The notes: a model not told the origin generated them from the sequence alone. Positions 6,825 through 16,720 are shown, counted from the first letter of the stretch. The stretch: DNA of 64,000 nucleotides from Sphingomonas faeni (GCF_003053745.1 NZ_QAYE01000002.1:367516-431515); one strand, 5' to 3'. Program-made: numbers and translations.

Positions 6825-9221
6825 TTAGAAGCCCTTCTTCAACGAGACGAAGAACTGGCGTGGTGCGCCGGCGAGCAGCGTCTGGTTGTCGCCGCTTGCG
6901 GTGTAGCCGTTCGAGCCGATCGTCGCGATGTACTTTTTGTCGGTCAGGTTGGTGACGCTGCCCTCGATCGCGACGCCGCGCAGTGCGCCGTCGCTCTCGA
7001 ACCGATAACCGATGCTGGCATCGACGAGTACGCGGCTCGGCACCGACTGGTCGTTGAGATACGTGAAGTAGCGCTTGCTCATGTAGTCGGCGCCGACCCG
7101 GCCGGTGAAGCCCGATTGTTCGAGGACGATCTCGCCCTTGACCATGTGCTTGGGCGTGTCGACGACGGTATCGCCCTTGCGAACCTGGACCGAGCCGGAG
7201 GCGTCGGTAACCGTGTCCTGATATTCTGCGTTGGTGTAGGAATAGCTCGCGAACAGCGAGAGCGGGCGGAACACGCGGTAATTGGCGGAGACTTCGGCGC
7301 CGTACGTGCGCACGCTGCCCGCGTTGTTGAGCGTCGGTGCGTTACCGAGGATACCGACGCCGTTCGCAAACGCGAGCAGGCGGTTCGAGAAGTCGACATA
7401 ATAGCCGACTGCCGAGGCCTGGAACGGGCCGCTGTGGAGGCGGACGCCGCCTTCTGCGGTCTTCGAGCGCTCGGGCTTGAGGCGCCCGCGGACCGCGTTG
7501 AAGCCGGCCTGCGTCGCCGCGAACGGCCCGGTGGTCGCCGACGAGACGAAGGCACGCATGTTCTCGGTATAGTCGGCGAAGACCTCCGCCGCGGGAGTCA
7601 GCTTGAATAGGATACCGGCCTGTGGCTGGAACCAGTCCTTGGCAGAGATACGGCCGACCGACAGCGGCGCAGTCGTATCGGGCAGCATCGTCGCGCTGTT
7701 GACGACATAGGCGCCCTTCCAGCCGGCGTTAACGATCAGGCGGTCGTTCATAAGCTTCAGCGTGTCCTCGACATGATACTGCATCGTGTCGGTGCCGTAT
7801 TTGCCGTCCCACTGCGTCGCGTACGAGTTCTTCTGGAACTTCAGCACGTCTCGGTTGGGCTCCGCGCTGTCGGTCATGCCGTAGAAACGTCGTGCCTGGG
7901 TGAAGGTGTTGGTCTCAAGCCAGCCACCGATCTCGAAGGTGTTCGCGCCCGTCTCGTACGCGATGTTGCTTAGCGCACCGCCGCGCTTGATGCTGTATTC
8001 CGTCGTCCGGAAGCCCAGCGGGCTGGGCGCGGTGATGGCGCTGCCGTCCTGGTTCAGCGCGCCAGCCGGGGTCGGGGAATAGGGCGTGATCCACGACCCC
8101 TGACCCTTGTTGTTGTGATAATAGCCCGTGGTGGTCATCGTCAGTTCGGGCGTCAGGTTCGCGTCTAGCGTAACGCCGCCGAGGTAGTCGCGCCGCACCC
8201 CGCCGGCATCGAAATACGCATCATCGACAGTGCCGAACCCGGTAGGGAAGGTCGTGCCGACGCCGGCCCACGGCGCGACGAAGCCGACCGACGACCCGTT
8301 GTTCGCCTTCGTATACGTCGCGAGCGCACCCTGGTTCTGGTAGGTCTTCGCGATCTGGAGCGCGAGCGGATAGTTGTCGGCGATGTTGTCGTTGCGCAGG
8401 CCGCGACGACGGATGATGTCGTAGCTGAGATCCTGGTAATCCTGCTCGCGACGATCGGAGAAGTTCACGAACGCGGACAGGCTGCCGAACGCACCGAGAT
8501 CCTTGACGATCTTGCCGTTCGCCTGATGCTGGCGCTGGACGCCGTCGCCTTTCCATTTGTCGGTGGTGAGGTAGCCGTAGCTGAGATAGCCCTTCAGCCC
8601 GCCACCGAGATCGCCGCTGTCGATACGCGCATAGCCGCGGTACGTGTTGTCCGAGCCATAGGTGCCGCCGCAGGTGACGTTGGCCGTATCGCGGGGCTTG
8701 TCGCTGAAGAACTGGATCGTGCCGCCGAGATTGCTGGTCGATGCGGTGCCGAGCGCGCCGGCGCCCTGCGCGACTTCGGTGCGGGCGACGTTCTCGGAGA
8801 TGATCGCGCGGCTGATGTGGAGGCCGTTGACGTTGCCGTAGCTCATGTCGCCGAGCGGCACGCCGTCGAGCGTGAAGCCGAGCTGGTTCTGGTTGAACCC
8901 ACGCAGCGAGATGCGGACCGCCCATTCATACGCGCCGAACGGATCGGACGCCTGGAAATTGACGCCGGGGAGCTTCTCGATCGCCTTCAACGGGCTCGAA
9001 CCGGGGGTGAGGCGCGCGAGGTCGACGGCGCTGACGCTCTGGACCTGGCGGCTCTGGCCGAAGCCGAGCACGACGATGTCGGGCGACGTCTCGGGTGCCG
9101 GATCGGCTTGGACTTCTGCCGGCGCCGCTACCGGGGTTTCCGGCGCTACCTGGGCGAACGCGGCAGGCGTGACGAGCGCCGCGAGTGCGACACCGGCGAA
9201 AAGCGACGATATGGTCTGCAT
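6825..9221 (-). CDS. TonB-dependent receptor
   Basis: 798 residues. A signal peptide (MQTISSLFAGVALAALV...AFAQ, cleaved about residue 24) is followed by an Ala/Pro/Glu-rich spacer and a TonB-box-like DIVVLGFG near residues 49-56. The plug domain has LTPGSSPLKAIEKLPGV and FTLDGVPLGDMSYGN, then a large beta-barrel ending in ...FFVSLKKGF. AGGGGAC lies just before the ATG. It is a paralogue of the receptor at 44031-46445: both share a plug reading RAIISENV, then GAG.LGTASTSNLGGTI. The substrate is unknown. The roughly 200 bases upstream of the gene hold no other gene and should contain its promoter; no Fur box was seen. Confidence 0.92.
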   Translation of the reverse strand: MQTISSLFAGVALAALVTPAAFAQVAPETPVAAPAEVQADPAPETSPDIVVLGFGQSRQVQSVSAVDLARLTPGSSPLKAIEKLPGVNFQASDPFGAYEWAVRISLRGFNQNQLGFTLDGVPLGDMSYGNVNGLHISRAIISENVARTEVAQGAGALGTASTSNLGGTIQFFSDKPRDTANVTCGGTYGSDNTYRGYARIDSGDLGGGLKGYLSYGYLTTDKWKGDGVQRQHQANGKIVKDLGAFGSLSAFVNFSDRREQDYQDLSYDIIRRRGLRNDNIADNYPLALQIAKTYQNQGALATYTKANNGSSVGFVAPWAGVGTTFPTGFGTVDDAYFDAGGVRRDYLGGVTLDANLTPELTMTTTGYYHNNKGQGSWITPYSPTPAGALNQDGSAITAPSPLGFRTTEYSIKRGGALSNIAYETGANTFEIGGWLETNTFTQARRFYGMTDSAEPNRDVLKFQKNSYATQWDGKYGTDTMQYHVEDTLKLMNDRLIVNAGWKGAYVVNSATMLPDTTAPLSVGRISAKDWFQPQAGILFKLTPAAEVFADYTENMRAFVSSATTGPFAATQAGFNAVRGRLKPERSKTAEGGVRLHSGPFQASAVGYYVDFSNRLLAFANGVGILGNAPTLNNAGSVRTYGAEVSANYRVFRPLSLFASYSYTNAEYQDTVTDASGSVQVRKGDTVVDTPKHMVKGEIVLEQSGFTGRVGADYMSKRYFTYLNDQSVPSRVLVDASIGYRFESDGALRGVAIEGSVTNLTDKKYIATIGSNGYTASGDNQTLLAGAPRQFFVSLKKGF

Positions 9222-9423
9222 GATGTCCCCTGAAGCGCGACGGCGCTCAGCGGCCCTTTGCCGATCGACGTGACGCGTCGGCGACAGATCGAAGACGATT
9301 TAGAGACGATCGGCGATATTGTTACGGTAGTGACCCGAATGCCTCGCCCAACCGGAGATAGAAGGGGCCGTGGCTACTTAGCCGTGGGAAGGGTGAGGGC
9401 ACGCGCGGCGACCACGCACAGAA

Positions 9424-10842
9424 TCACCCCCGCATCATCCGCGCGATCGTCTTCGCGGCGGCTGCGCCGTAAGGTGGCTTCAACCCGGCAAGCTTGGCGA
9501 CGTCGAACTTCGACTGCTTGTAGACTGCCCGCGCATGGCTGAACGTGCGGAAGCCGTCGATGCCATGATACGCACCCATCCCCGACGGGCCGCTGCCGCC
9601 GAAGGGGAGGTCCTCCATCGAGACGTGGAAGACCACGTCGTCGAGCGTCACGCCGCCCGAGATCGTCCGGCCGAGCACGCGGCGGCGTTCGGCGTCGTCG
9701 CTGCCGAAATAATAGAGCCCGAGCGGTCGGTCGCGGCGGTTCACCTGCGCGATCGCGTCGTCGATCCCGTCGTAGCGGCGGATCGGCAGGACCGGGCCGA
9801 AGATTTCCTCCTGCATCACGATCATGTCGTCGGTCGCGTCGCGGACGATGTGCAGCGGCATCTTCCGCAAGTTGGAGGCGCCGAAATCCTCGTTGGCGGG
9901 GTTCACGACCTCGACGGTCGCGCCCTTCGCACGGGCGTCGGCGATCCAGTCGGTAAGCCGCTGGTGGTGACGGTCATTCACGACCGACGTGTAGTCGGCA
10001 TTGGCGAGCAGCGTCGGGTACATCGCGCTCGCCGCCGCCTTGATGCCGTCGACGACCTGCGCCTCGTTCGCCGATGGAACGAGCAGGTAATCGGGTGCGA
10101 GGCAGATCTGCCCGGCGTTCATCATCTTGCCAAGCGTGACGCGTTCGGTGGCCTTCGCGATATCCGCCGAGGCGCCAAGAATGACGGGCGACTTGCCACC
10201 CAGTTCGAGCGTGACGGGCGTCAGGTTGTCGGCGGCGGCGTGAAGGATGTGGCGACCGATCGCAGTCGCGCCGGTGAAGATCAGGTGGTCGAACGGCAGC
10301 GCGGCGAACGTCTTCCCGACATCCGCGCCGCCCGAGATGACGGCGAATTCGTCCTGCGCAAAATATTTCGGTACGAGGTCGTCGAACAGCGCGGCCGTCG
10401 CGGGCGTATACTCACTCGTCTTCGCCATCGCGCGATTGCCCGCGGCGAGCACGCCTGCGAGCGGCGCCATCAGGAGGTTAACCGGGAAATTCCACGGCGC
10501 GATGATGCCGATGACGCCCTTGGGCTGATATTCGACCCAGGCCTTCGCGCCGAGCAGCCCCAGCGGAAACTGGACCGCGCGCCGCTCCCGCCGCATCCAC
10601 CGATCGAGATGCTTCGCGGCATGCGCGATCGGCGCGAGCGAAGCGCCGATATCGGCGATCATCGTCTGCTCGCGGCTACGGTGCCCGAAATCCTCCGATA
10701 CCGCGTCGCAGAACGCCGCAGCATTGTCCCGCACCATCGCCGCCGCGCGCTTGAGCCGGTCGAGGCGCACCGCCTTCGTGACGGGAAGCTCCGCCATGAA
10801 CGCATCGCGCTGTGTGGTGAGGATGGTTTGCATATCGGTCAT
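9424..10842 (-). CDS. Coniferyl aldehyde dehydrogenase family protein
   Basis: 472 residues of the aldehyde dehydrogenase superfamily. Visible motifs are the substrate/NAD segment IGIIAPWNFPVNLLMAPL (residues 111-128), the general base Glu213 in LELGGKSP and the catalytic nucleophile Cys247 in NAGQICLAPDY. The C-terminal ...FGGSGPSGMGAYHG... and the NAGQICLAPDY variant are typical of the coniferyl-aldehyde/long-chain fatty aldehyde branch. It oxidises an aldehyde to the acid with NAD(P)+. It is single in its strand run, so the physiological substrate is uncertain; the nearby acyl-CoA genes would fit a fatty or aromatic aldehyde. Confidence 0.88.
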   Translation of the reverse strand: MTDMQTILTTQRDAFMAELPVTKAVRLDRLKRAAAMVRDNAAAFCDAVSEDFGHRSREQTMIADIGASLAPIAHAAKHLDRWMRRERRAVQFPLGLLGAKAWVEYQPKGVIGIIAPWNFPVNLLMAPLAGVLAAGNRAMAKTSEYTPATAALFDDLVPKYFAQDEFAVISGGADVGKTFAALPFDHLIFTGATAIGRHILHAAADNLTPVTLELGGKSPVILGASADIAKATERVTLGKMMNAGQICLAPDYLLVPSANEAQVVDGIKAAASAMYPTLLANADYTSVVNDRHHQRLTDWIADARAKGATVEVVNPANEDFGASNLRKMPLHIVRDATDDMIVMQEEIFGPVLPIRRYDGIDDAIAQVNRRDRPLGLYYFGSDDAERRRVLGRTISGGVTLDDVVFHVSMEDLPFGGSGPSGMGAYHGIDGFRTFSHARAVYKQSKFDVAKLAGLKPPYGAAAAKTIARMMRG

Positions 10843-10884
10843 TTAGGCGTCCTCTAGAGCTATGGGCTCGAATGGATCAGGTTA

Positions 10885-11448
10885 TCAGTTCGCAGACCCC
10901 GGTTCGGGCGGCGCATATTGGTGGACGAACCTTAGCGTGAAGCCCGTTTCGCCGGCTGCAAGCCGTTTGGGATCGGTGATCCTTTGCTCGAAGAAGAACA
11001 AGGACTCGCTCGTTTTGTCCGGAAGCGTACGCGTCTCGCCAACGGCGTGGATGTGAATGTCGCCCTGATCGCCGTCCATAGGACTGATCGGGACAAAGCC
11101 CCCAATCGCGTCTTCGTAGGTTTTGGCGATGGCTCGATACGCATCCATGTTGCCGATGTCTGGTGCGCTCCACCGGACCGAGCAGGCATGAAAGGGCGGA
11201 TACTCGATCCACAACGTGGCGCCCTCATCGTTCAGATCCCAAGCACGTGCAGGATCATCACGCATCGTAACCTTCACGTCGGACTTGGACAGTTCTCGTG
11301 CTCCTCGTGCTATCATCATGGCCTCGACACCTTTGTCGTCCGGAAAGCGATGGAGACAGATATCCTCGTACAATTTGGTCAGTCGTGAGAGACGTTCCTC
11401 CGCAGCTGGAGTGGTGGTTATCGTCAACAAAGCCAGCAAGAGCGACAT
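10885..11448 (-). CDS. Hypothetical exported protein
   Basis: 187 residues beginning MSLLLALLTITTTPAAEE, a short likely signal peptide cleaved near residue 15. A GGGGGAAAG purine run precedes the ATG. The mature protein has the phrase CLHRFPDDKGVEAMM, which I have the impression recurs in sphingomonad proteins but cannot check. No enzyme motif or transmembrane segment is visible beyond the leader. It is probably periplasmic. It sits between the aldehyde dehydrogenase and the acyl-CoA operon with gaps of 42 and 83 bases; co-transcription is not evident. I do not recognise a function. Confidence 0.68.
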   Translation of the reverse strand: MSLLLALLTITTTPAAEERLSRLTKLYEDICLHRFPDDKGVEAMMIARGARELSKSDVKVTMRDDPARAWDLNDEGATLWIEYPPFHACSVRWSAPDIGNMDAYRAIAKTYEDAIGGFVPISPMDGDQGDIHIHAVGETRTLPDKTSESLFFFEQRITDPKRLAAGETGFTLRFVHQYAPPEPGSAN

Positions 11449-11531
11449 AGCTTTCCCCCGTTTACCCCGACAGTGTCCGCCGGGTAGGCCATAGTATCGC
11501 AGCTAACCTACACGTTCTCAGGTGCGAGACA

Positions 11532-12737
11532 TCACGCCCCGACCGGGAGGTCCCGGAAAGCCTGATCCTTGTCGACGCGAATTTCACCAGGCAGGCCGAG
11601 CACGCGTTCGGCGATGATGTTCTTGAGGATCTCGTCGGTGCCGCCGGCGATACGCAGGCCCGGCGCCCACATCGTCGCGGCGTGGAAGGCGCCTCTGAGC
11701 GGGGCGAGCGCGGGGTCGGATATGATGCCGTATTGATCGCCCGCCTCGACCGCGGTGTTGCCGATCGCCTGCAATTGGTTGGCGGCGACGATCTTGCCGA
11801 TCGAGCTTTCGGGGCCGGGCACCTGGCCCTTTGACAACGCGGTGATCGTCCGCATGCGCGTGTTGCGCAGGCCCTCCGATTGCACCCACCAGTCGGCAAG
11901 CGTCTGGCGGAACGCGGCGTCCTTCAGCAGCGGGCCGTCTGCGCCGTTGGCCTGGGCGGCGAAGGCGAGGATGTCCTCGGGGCCGACGCCGCCGCTGGTG
12001 CCGATCGCGAGGCGCTCGTTCATCAGCGTGAACAGCGCGACCTTCCAGCCGCCATCGACCGGTCCAAGCCGTTGCGCGTCGGAAATCCGGACGTCCTCGA
12101 ACCAGACCTCGTTGAAGCTCGACCCGCCGGACATCTGGTGGATCGGGCGAATCTCGATCCCCGGCGCCTTCAGGTCGAGCCAGAACATCGTCAGGCCCTG
12201 GTGTTTCGGCACGTCGGGATTGGTTCGCACCAAAACGATGCCGTAGTCGCTGTAATGCGCGCCCGAGGTCCAGACCTTCTGGCCGTTGATCACCCAGTCG
12301 TCGCCGTCACGGACGGCACGCGTGCGAATCGCGGCGACATCCGACCCACCGGCGGGTTCGGAAAATAGCTGCGACCAGATCTCGTCGCCGCGTACCGCCG
12401 GGCCGACGAACCGCCGCTTGGTCGCGTCGTCGGCATAGGCCATCACGGTCGGCACGCACATGCCGAGCCCGATCGTGAAATAGCTGCCGTCGACCGCGTG
12501 ACGCGCTTCTTCCTGCCCGAAGATGACGCTTTCGATCGGGGTGCCGCCGCCGCCGCCCCATTCCTGCGGCCAGGTGATGCAGGCGTAGCCACCGACCGCT
12601 TTGCGCGCCTGCCAGGCCTTCGCCTTGGCCATGTCGTCGGGGTAGTGGCCGGCATCGTGCTCGGCGATGTTCGCGTCGAGCCAGTCGCGCGCGGCGGCGC
12701 GATACGTGGCTTCGGCGTCGCTGTCCTTGAAGTCCAT
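11532..12737 (-). CDS. Acyl-CoA dehydrogenase (long subunit type, ~400 aa)
   Basis: 401 residues. Family features are the FAD-binding middle domain (LFSEPAGGSDVAAIRTRA, then WVINGQKVWTSGAHY), the substrate-region ...HQMSGGSSFNEVWFEDVRI, and the C-terminal RIAGGTDEILKNIIAERVLG. It catalyses FAD-dependent alpha,beta-dehydrogenation of an acyl-CoA. It is the last gene of a four-gene minus-strand operon, 12 bases after a second, quite different acyl-CoA dehydrogenase. Such unequal neighbours often form alpha2beta2 enzymes that act on bulky acyl-CoAs such as steroid side chains (FadE28/FadE29 and ChsE types); that pairing is inference here. Confidence 0.92.
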   Translation of the reverse strand: MDFKDSDAEATYRAAARDWLDANIAEHDAGHYPDDMAKAKAWQARKAVGGYACITWPQEWGGGGGTPIESVIFGQEEARHAVDGSYFTIGLGMCVPTVMAYADDATKRRFVGPAVRGDEIWSQLFSEPAGGSDVAAIRTRAVRDGDDWVINGQKVWTSGAHYSDYGIVLVRTNPDVPKHQGLTMFWLDLKAPGIEIRPIHQMSGGSSFNEVWFEDVRISDAQRLGPVDGGWKVALFTLMNERLAIGTSGGVGPEDILAFAAQANGADGPLLKDAAFRQTLADWWVQSEGLRNTRMRTITALSKGQVPGPESSIGKIVAANQLQAIGNTAVEAGDQYGIISDPALAPLRGAFHAATMWAPGLRIAGGTDEILKNIIAERVLGLPGEIRVDKDQAFRDLPVGA

Positions 12738-12749
12738 GTGCTGCTCCGA

Positions 12750-13847
12750 TCAGGCGGCGTTGCGCATTTCGAGTTGGCCGACGAGGCGTTCGCGCCATGC
12801 GGCGGGGCTGCCGGCGACGAGCGCGAGCTGGCGCGAGCGGCGGTAGTATAGGTGGCAGTCGGACTCCCAAGTGAAGCCCATCCCGCCATGCGTCTGGATG
12901 TTCTCCTTCGACGCGAACCAATAGGCGTCGGAGGCGGCGACGCGCGCGGTGGCGGCGGCGAGCGGCAGTTCGGCGGCGCCCGCGTTCAGCGCCCACGCCC
13001 CGTAATAGGCGTTCGAGCGCGCGAGTTCGTTCTTCACGTACATGTCGGCGAGCTTGTGCTTGATCGCCTGGTAGCCGCCGATCTGCCGTCCGAAGGCGTA
13101 GCGATCGAGCGCGTAGCCCTTCGCCATTTCGAGGCACCGATCCGCGCCGCCAAGTTGTTCGAACGCGAGGAGGACGGCGGCACGGTCGAACACCGCCTGC
13201 ATCGCGGCGATGCCGTCGTCGCTGCCAAGTTTCTCGCAAGGCGCGTCGGCGAAGGTGAGGCGGGCCGCGCTCCGGGTCGGGTCGAGGGTTTCCAGGACTT
13301 CCGCGGTGATGCTCGCGCCCTTCTCGACGAGGTAGAGGCCGTCGCGCGCTAGTACGATGATCAGGTCGGCGACGTCGCCGTCGGTGACGGGGATCTTGTC
13401 ACCGGTGAGCTTGCCACCGGAGACGGTGGTGCGCACCGAGCGCGCCGTGACCGGGCCGGCGCCTTCGGAGGTGGCGAACGCGCCGATAACGTCGCCCGCT
13501 GCTATCCGCGGCAGCCATCGGACTTTCTGGGCGTCGCTGCCGTACAGCATCAGTGCTTCGGCGACGAAATAGACGGTCGACGCGAACGGGAGCGGGGCGC
13601 AGGCTCGCCCAAGTTCCTCGGCGATCGCGCAGAGTTCGATATGTCCAAGCCCTAGTCCGCCGAATTCCTCGGGGATCGCTGCGCCGCGCCAGCCTTGTTC
13701 GCCGACCGCCTTCCAGAGATCAGCGTCATAGGCGGTGGCGGGATCGTCGAGCACGGCGCGGACGCGGTCGCTGCCGCAATGCGCGCCGAGAAACTTGCGC
13801 GCTTCGTCCTTGAGGAATTTCTGGTCGTCGGAATAATCGAAGTTCAT
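12750..13847 (-). CDS. Acyl-CoA dehydrogenase (short subunit type, ~365 aa)
   Basis: 365 residues from ATG 13847 (MNFDYSDDQKFLKDEARKF). This start overlaps the stop of the upstream acyl-CoA synthetase by four bases (ATGA), so it is preferred to the one 8 codons earlier. The fold is acyl-CoA dehydrogenase: the N-terminal helical domain includes AIPEEFGGLGLGHIELC, and the C-terminal domain has RQIGGYQAIKHKLADMYV and QTHGGMGFTWE. The sequence is divergent from its neighbour at 11532-12737, and the two probably form a heteromeric enzyme. Translation appears coupled to the synthetase gene. Confidence 0.9.
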   Translation of the reverse strand: MNFDYSDDQKFLKDEARKFLGAHCGSDRVRAVLDDPATAYDADLWKAVGEQGWRGAAIPEEFGGLGLGHIELCAIAEELGRACAPLPFASTVYFVAEALMLYGSDAQKVRWLPRIAAGDVIGAFATSEGAGPVTARSVRTTVSGGKLTGDKIPVTDGDVADLIIVLARDGLYLVEKGASITAEVLETLDPTRSAARLTFADAPCEKLGSDDGIAAMQAVFDRAAVLLAFEQLGGADRCLEMAKGYALDRYAFGRQIGGYQAIKHKLADMYVKNELARSNAYYGAWALNAGAAELPLAAATARVAASDAYWFASKENIQTHGGMGFTWESDCHLYYRRSRQLALVAGSPAAWRERLVGQLEMRNAA

Positions 13848-15382
13848 GCGGACTCCTTGGCTTGCGCCCAATATTCGTCGCGGAGCAGGCGCTTGTAGAG
13901 TTTGCCTGTCTCATGCCGCGGCAAGGTCTCGCGGAAGTCGATCCGGCGCGGCGCTTTCACATGGCTGAGGTTCGCCCGGGCGAAGGCGCTGAGCTCGGCG
14001 GCGAGCTGCGCGCGGTCCTCCGACGGGTCGGCAGGGCAGACGATCGCCACCACCTGTTCGCCCATCTCGTCGTCGGGCGCGCCGATCACCGCGACGTCGG
14101 CGACCTTCGGGTGGGTGACGAGCAGGTTCTCGATCTCGGCGGGGTAGATGTTCACGCCGCCCGAGATGATCATGAAGCTCTTGCGGTCGGTGAGGTAGAG
14201 ATAGCCCTCCTCGTCGAGCCAGCCGACGTCGCCGAGCGTCGTCCAGCCGTGTGCGTTGGCGGCCTCCGCGGTCTTGCCGGGGTCGTTGTGATATTCGAAC
14301 GCGCCGCCGCCCGCGAAATAGACGTCGCCTTCAGCGCGTGGCGGCAGCGCGTTGCCGTCCTCGTCGCAGATCATCGTCTGCGCGGTAAGATTGCGGCCGA
14401 CCGAGCCCTTGTGCGTCAGCCACTCCATGCTGGAGATCGCGCAGAACCCGTTGCCCTCGGTGCCGGCGTAATATTCGCCGATGATCGGGCCCCACCAGTC
14501 GATCATCGCCTGCTTGACCGGAAGCGGGCAGGGGGCGGCGGCGTGCCAGACCGCTGTCAGCGACGACACATCGTAGCGAGCGCGGACTTCGGACGGCAAC
14601 TTGAGCAGGCGGATGAAGTGCGTCGGCACCCATTGCGCGTGCGTGATCCGATAGCGCTCGATCGCAGCGAGCGCGGCTTCCGGGTCGAAATGCTCCATCA
14701 CGACGACGGTGCCACCGACCTGATGCACCGCCATCGACCAGCGCAGCGGCGCCGCGTGATACAGCGGCGCGGGCGAGAGATAGACCATCTCGGGCGTGAA
14801 CCCGTAAAGCCCCTTCCCGAGCATCACGAGCGGCGAGACGTTGGTGCCGAACGGCTCGTCCGACAGTGCGTGCTTGACGCCCTTGGGCTTGCCGGTGGTG
14901 CCCGAGGAATAGAGCAGGATGCCGCCGGGCGACGGGTCAGCGATGGGCGTGGCGGGCATCGCGTCGCGCGCGGCTTCGTAAGACGCGTACCCGTCGATGG
15001 CGCCGTCTACGACGTAGCGCCGCACGTCATCGAGCATTGGAACGAGGGCCGCCCCAACCTCCGCGCAACCCTTGCTCGCGATCAGCACGCGGCAGTCGCC
15101 ATCGCGGATGATGTACGCCGCCTCACTCGCAGTGAGTTTCGACGACAGGCAGGTGCAGTACACGCCGGTGCGTTCGGCCGCCCACATCACCTCCAGATAG
15201 CGCGGCGAATTGTCCATCAGCACGGCGATGCCGTCGCCGCGCTTCAGCCCGAGCGACCGGAGCAGATGCGCGCCTTGGTTCGCCCGTTCGTCCAAGTCGC
15301 GATACGTCACCGCCTCGCCCGTCGCCGCCATGATGTAGGCGGGTTTGTCGGGCGTCGTCAGCGCGTGCGCGACGGGGTGCAT
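13844..15382 (-). CDS. Acyl-CoA synthetase (AMP-forming)
   Basis: 512 residues from ATG 15382 (MHPVAHALTTPDKPAYIM). The longer upstream frame is low-complexity Arg/Asp sequence lying over the thiolase gene and is rejected. ANL-superfamily motifs: the P-loop LLYSSGTTGKPKGVKHA (about residues 161-177), the A5-like YYAGTEGNGF, and the hinge and C-terminal ...LTDRKSFMIISGGVNIYPAEIE. It activates a carboxylic acid to its CoA thioester with ATP. Its start overlaps the thiolase stop by one base and its end overlaps the dehydrogenase start by four, so the operon is translationally coupled. Confidence 0.92.
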   Translation of the reverse strand: MHPVAHALTTPDKPAYIMAATGEAVTYRDLDERANQGAHLLRSLGLKRGDGIAVLMDNSPRYLEVMWAAERTGVYCTCLSSKLTASEAAYIIRDGDCRVLIASKGCAEVGAALVPMLDDVRRYVVDGAIDGYASYEAARDAMPATPIADPSPGGILLYSSGTTGKPKGVKHALSDEPFGTNVSPLVMLGKGLYGFTPEMVYLSPAPLYHAAPLRWSMAVHQVGGTVVVMEHFDPEAALAAIERYRITHAQWVPTHFIRLLKLPSEVRARYDVSSLTAVWHAAAPCPLPVKQAMIDWWGPIIGEYYAGTEGNGFCAISSMEWLTHKGSVGRNLTAQTMICDEDGNALPPRAEGDVYFAGGGAFEYHNDPGKTAEAANAHGWTTLGDVGWLDEEGYLYLTDRKSFMIISGGVNIYPAEIENLLVTHPKVADVAVIGAPDDEMGEQVVAIVCPADPSEDRAQLAAELSAFARANLSHVKAPRRIDFRETLPRHETGKLYKRLLRDEYWAQAKESA

Positions 15383-16635
15383 CAGACGCGCTCGATGATG
15401 ATCGCCGGCGCCATCCCGCCGCCCGCGCACATCGTCACGAGCCCACGCTTGAGGTCGCGGCGTTCGAGTTCGTCCAAGATCGTGCCGATCAGGATCGCGC
15501 CGGTCGCGCCGATCGGATGGCCGAGCGCGATCGACCCGCCGTTGACGTTCACCTTGTCGCGGTCGAGCTTCAGGTCGCGGATGAACTTCTCGGCGACCAC
15601 CGCGAACGCCTCGTTGATCTCCCATAGGTCGATATCGTCGACCGTCAGCCCGGCCTTCGCCAGCACCTTACGCGCCGCAGGGACGGGGGCGTTGAGCATC
15701 AGCGTCGGGTCGTCGCCCATGTTGGCCATCGCGACGATCCGCGCGCGCGGTTTCAGGCCATGCTTGGCGGCGTAATCGGCACTCGCGAGCAGCACGGCAG
15801 CAGCGCCATCGACCACGCCCGACGAATTGCCGGCATGATGGACGTGCTTGATATCCACGTCGGGATAACGCCGGTTGATCTGCTTGCGATACGTCGTGCC
15901 CTTCTCGTCGAGCGGAATGTCGGCAATCCCGGCAAACGAAGGGCGCAACGCCGCGAGACCCTCGGCGGTCGTATCGGGCCGCGGATATTCGTCCTTCTCG
16001 AGCACCAGCGCCCCGGTGTCGTCGGTGACCGGCACGAGGCTCCGATCGAACCGCCCTTCGGCGATCGCCACCGCAGCACGGCGCTGGCTCTCGAGCCCAA
16101 GCGCTTCGAGCGTTTCGCGGTCGATCCCCTCGATACTGGCGATCGCGTCGGCGCAGATACCCTGGTTCGATTGCGGATGCGCGGCGTCGAGCCGTGCGTT
16201 GCCCGAACCGATCCCGAGCGGTCGCTTCCCCGCCGCCATGTCGTCCTGCATCATCGTCGTGGTCAGCGACATCATCTCGGTGCCGCCGGCGATGACGAGG
16301 TCTTCCATCCCGCTCATGATCTGCGCTGCGGCGAAGTTCACCGCGGTAATCCCGCCGCCGCAGAACCGGTCGAGCGTCGTCCCGCTCGCCTTGACGTCAT
16401 AGCCCGCATCGAGCGCCGCCATCCGCCCAAGATCGCCGCTCTGCTCGCCACGCTGAGTCGAGGTCGACCAGATGATGTCGTCGACATCGGCGGTATCTAG
16501 CTTGTTTCGCTCGGCAATCGCCTTCAGGACGGTCGCGGCGAGATGTTGGGGGTGCATGTGCGCAAGCGCGCCCTTGCCGGTCTTGCCGATACCGCGCGGG
16601 GTACGGACGGCGTCGATGATCAGTGCCTCGGCCAC
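15382..16635 (-). CDS. Thiolase (acetyl-CoA C-acyltransferase)
   Basis: 417 residues from GTG 16635, six bases after AGGAG. An in-frame ATG at 16653 lies in front of that site and is less likely. Catalytic residues are the nucleophile Cys92 in LDRFCGGGI, the active-site His in ALGHPIGATGA and the second Cys in MCAGGGMA. It cleaves a 3-ketoacyl-CoA to a shortened acyl-CoA plus acetyl-CoA (or propionyl-CoA). It is the first gene of the operon thiolase, acyl-CoA synthetase, two acyl-CoA dehydrogenases, and is divergent from a TetR regulator whose promoter region it shares. Confidence 0.92.
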   Translation of the reverse strand: MAEALIIDAVRTPRGIGKTGKGALAHMHPQHLAATVLKAIAERNKLDTADVDDIIWSTSTQRGEQSGDLGRMAALDAGYDVKASGTTLDRFCGGGITAVNFAAAQIMSGMEDLVIAGGTEMMSLTTTMMQDDMAAGKRPLGIGSGNARLDAAHPQSNQGICADAIASIEGIDRETLEALGLESQRRAAVAIAEGRFDRSLVPVTDDTGALVLEKDEYPRPDTTAEGLAALRPSFAGIADIPLDEKGTTYRKQINRRYPDVDIKHVHHAGNSSGVVDGAAAVLLASADYAAKHGLKPRARIVAMANMGDDPTLMLNAPVPAARKVLAKAGLTVDDIDLWEINEAFAVVAEKFIRDLKLDRDKVNVNGGSIALGHPIGATGAILIGTILDELERRDLKRGLVTMCAGGGMAPAIIIERV

Positions 16636-16708
16636 ATCGCTCTCCTGTTGCACCCGCCGGTTCGGTCGTGGTGCCTGATGCCGGATTGCGTCCGGCTTCG
16701 GTACGACG

Positions 16709-16720
16709 TAACATTCGTTA
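16709..16720. promoter_or_regulatory. Possible TetR operator (short inverted repeat)
   Basis: TAAC-ATTC-GTTA, a 4+4 inverted repeat with a 4-base spacer, lies between the divergent thiolase and TetR genes. It is short, so it could be chance. Confidence 0.3.

Noticed and set aside
15383..15625. N-terminal extension of the acyl-CoA synthetase by 81 residues
   Set aside because: The extension is low-complexity sequence lying over the thiolase coding region. The ATG at 15382 begins directly with normal family sequence.
13862..15775. 637-codon open frame on the plus strand
   Set aside because: It mirrors the acyl-CoA synthetase and thiolase genes, and its composition is Arg/Asp/Val-rich without family features.
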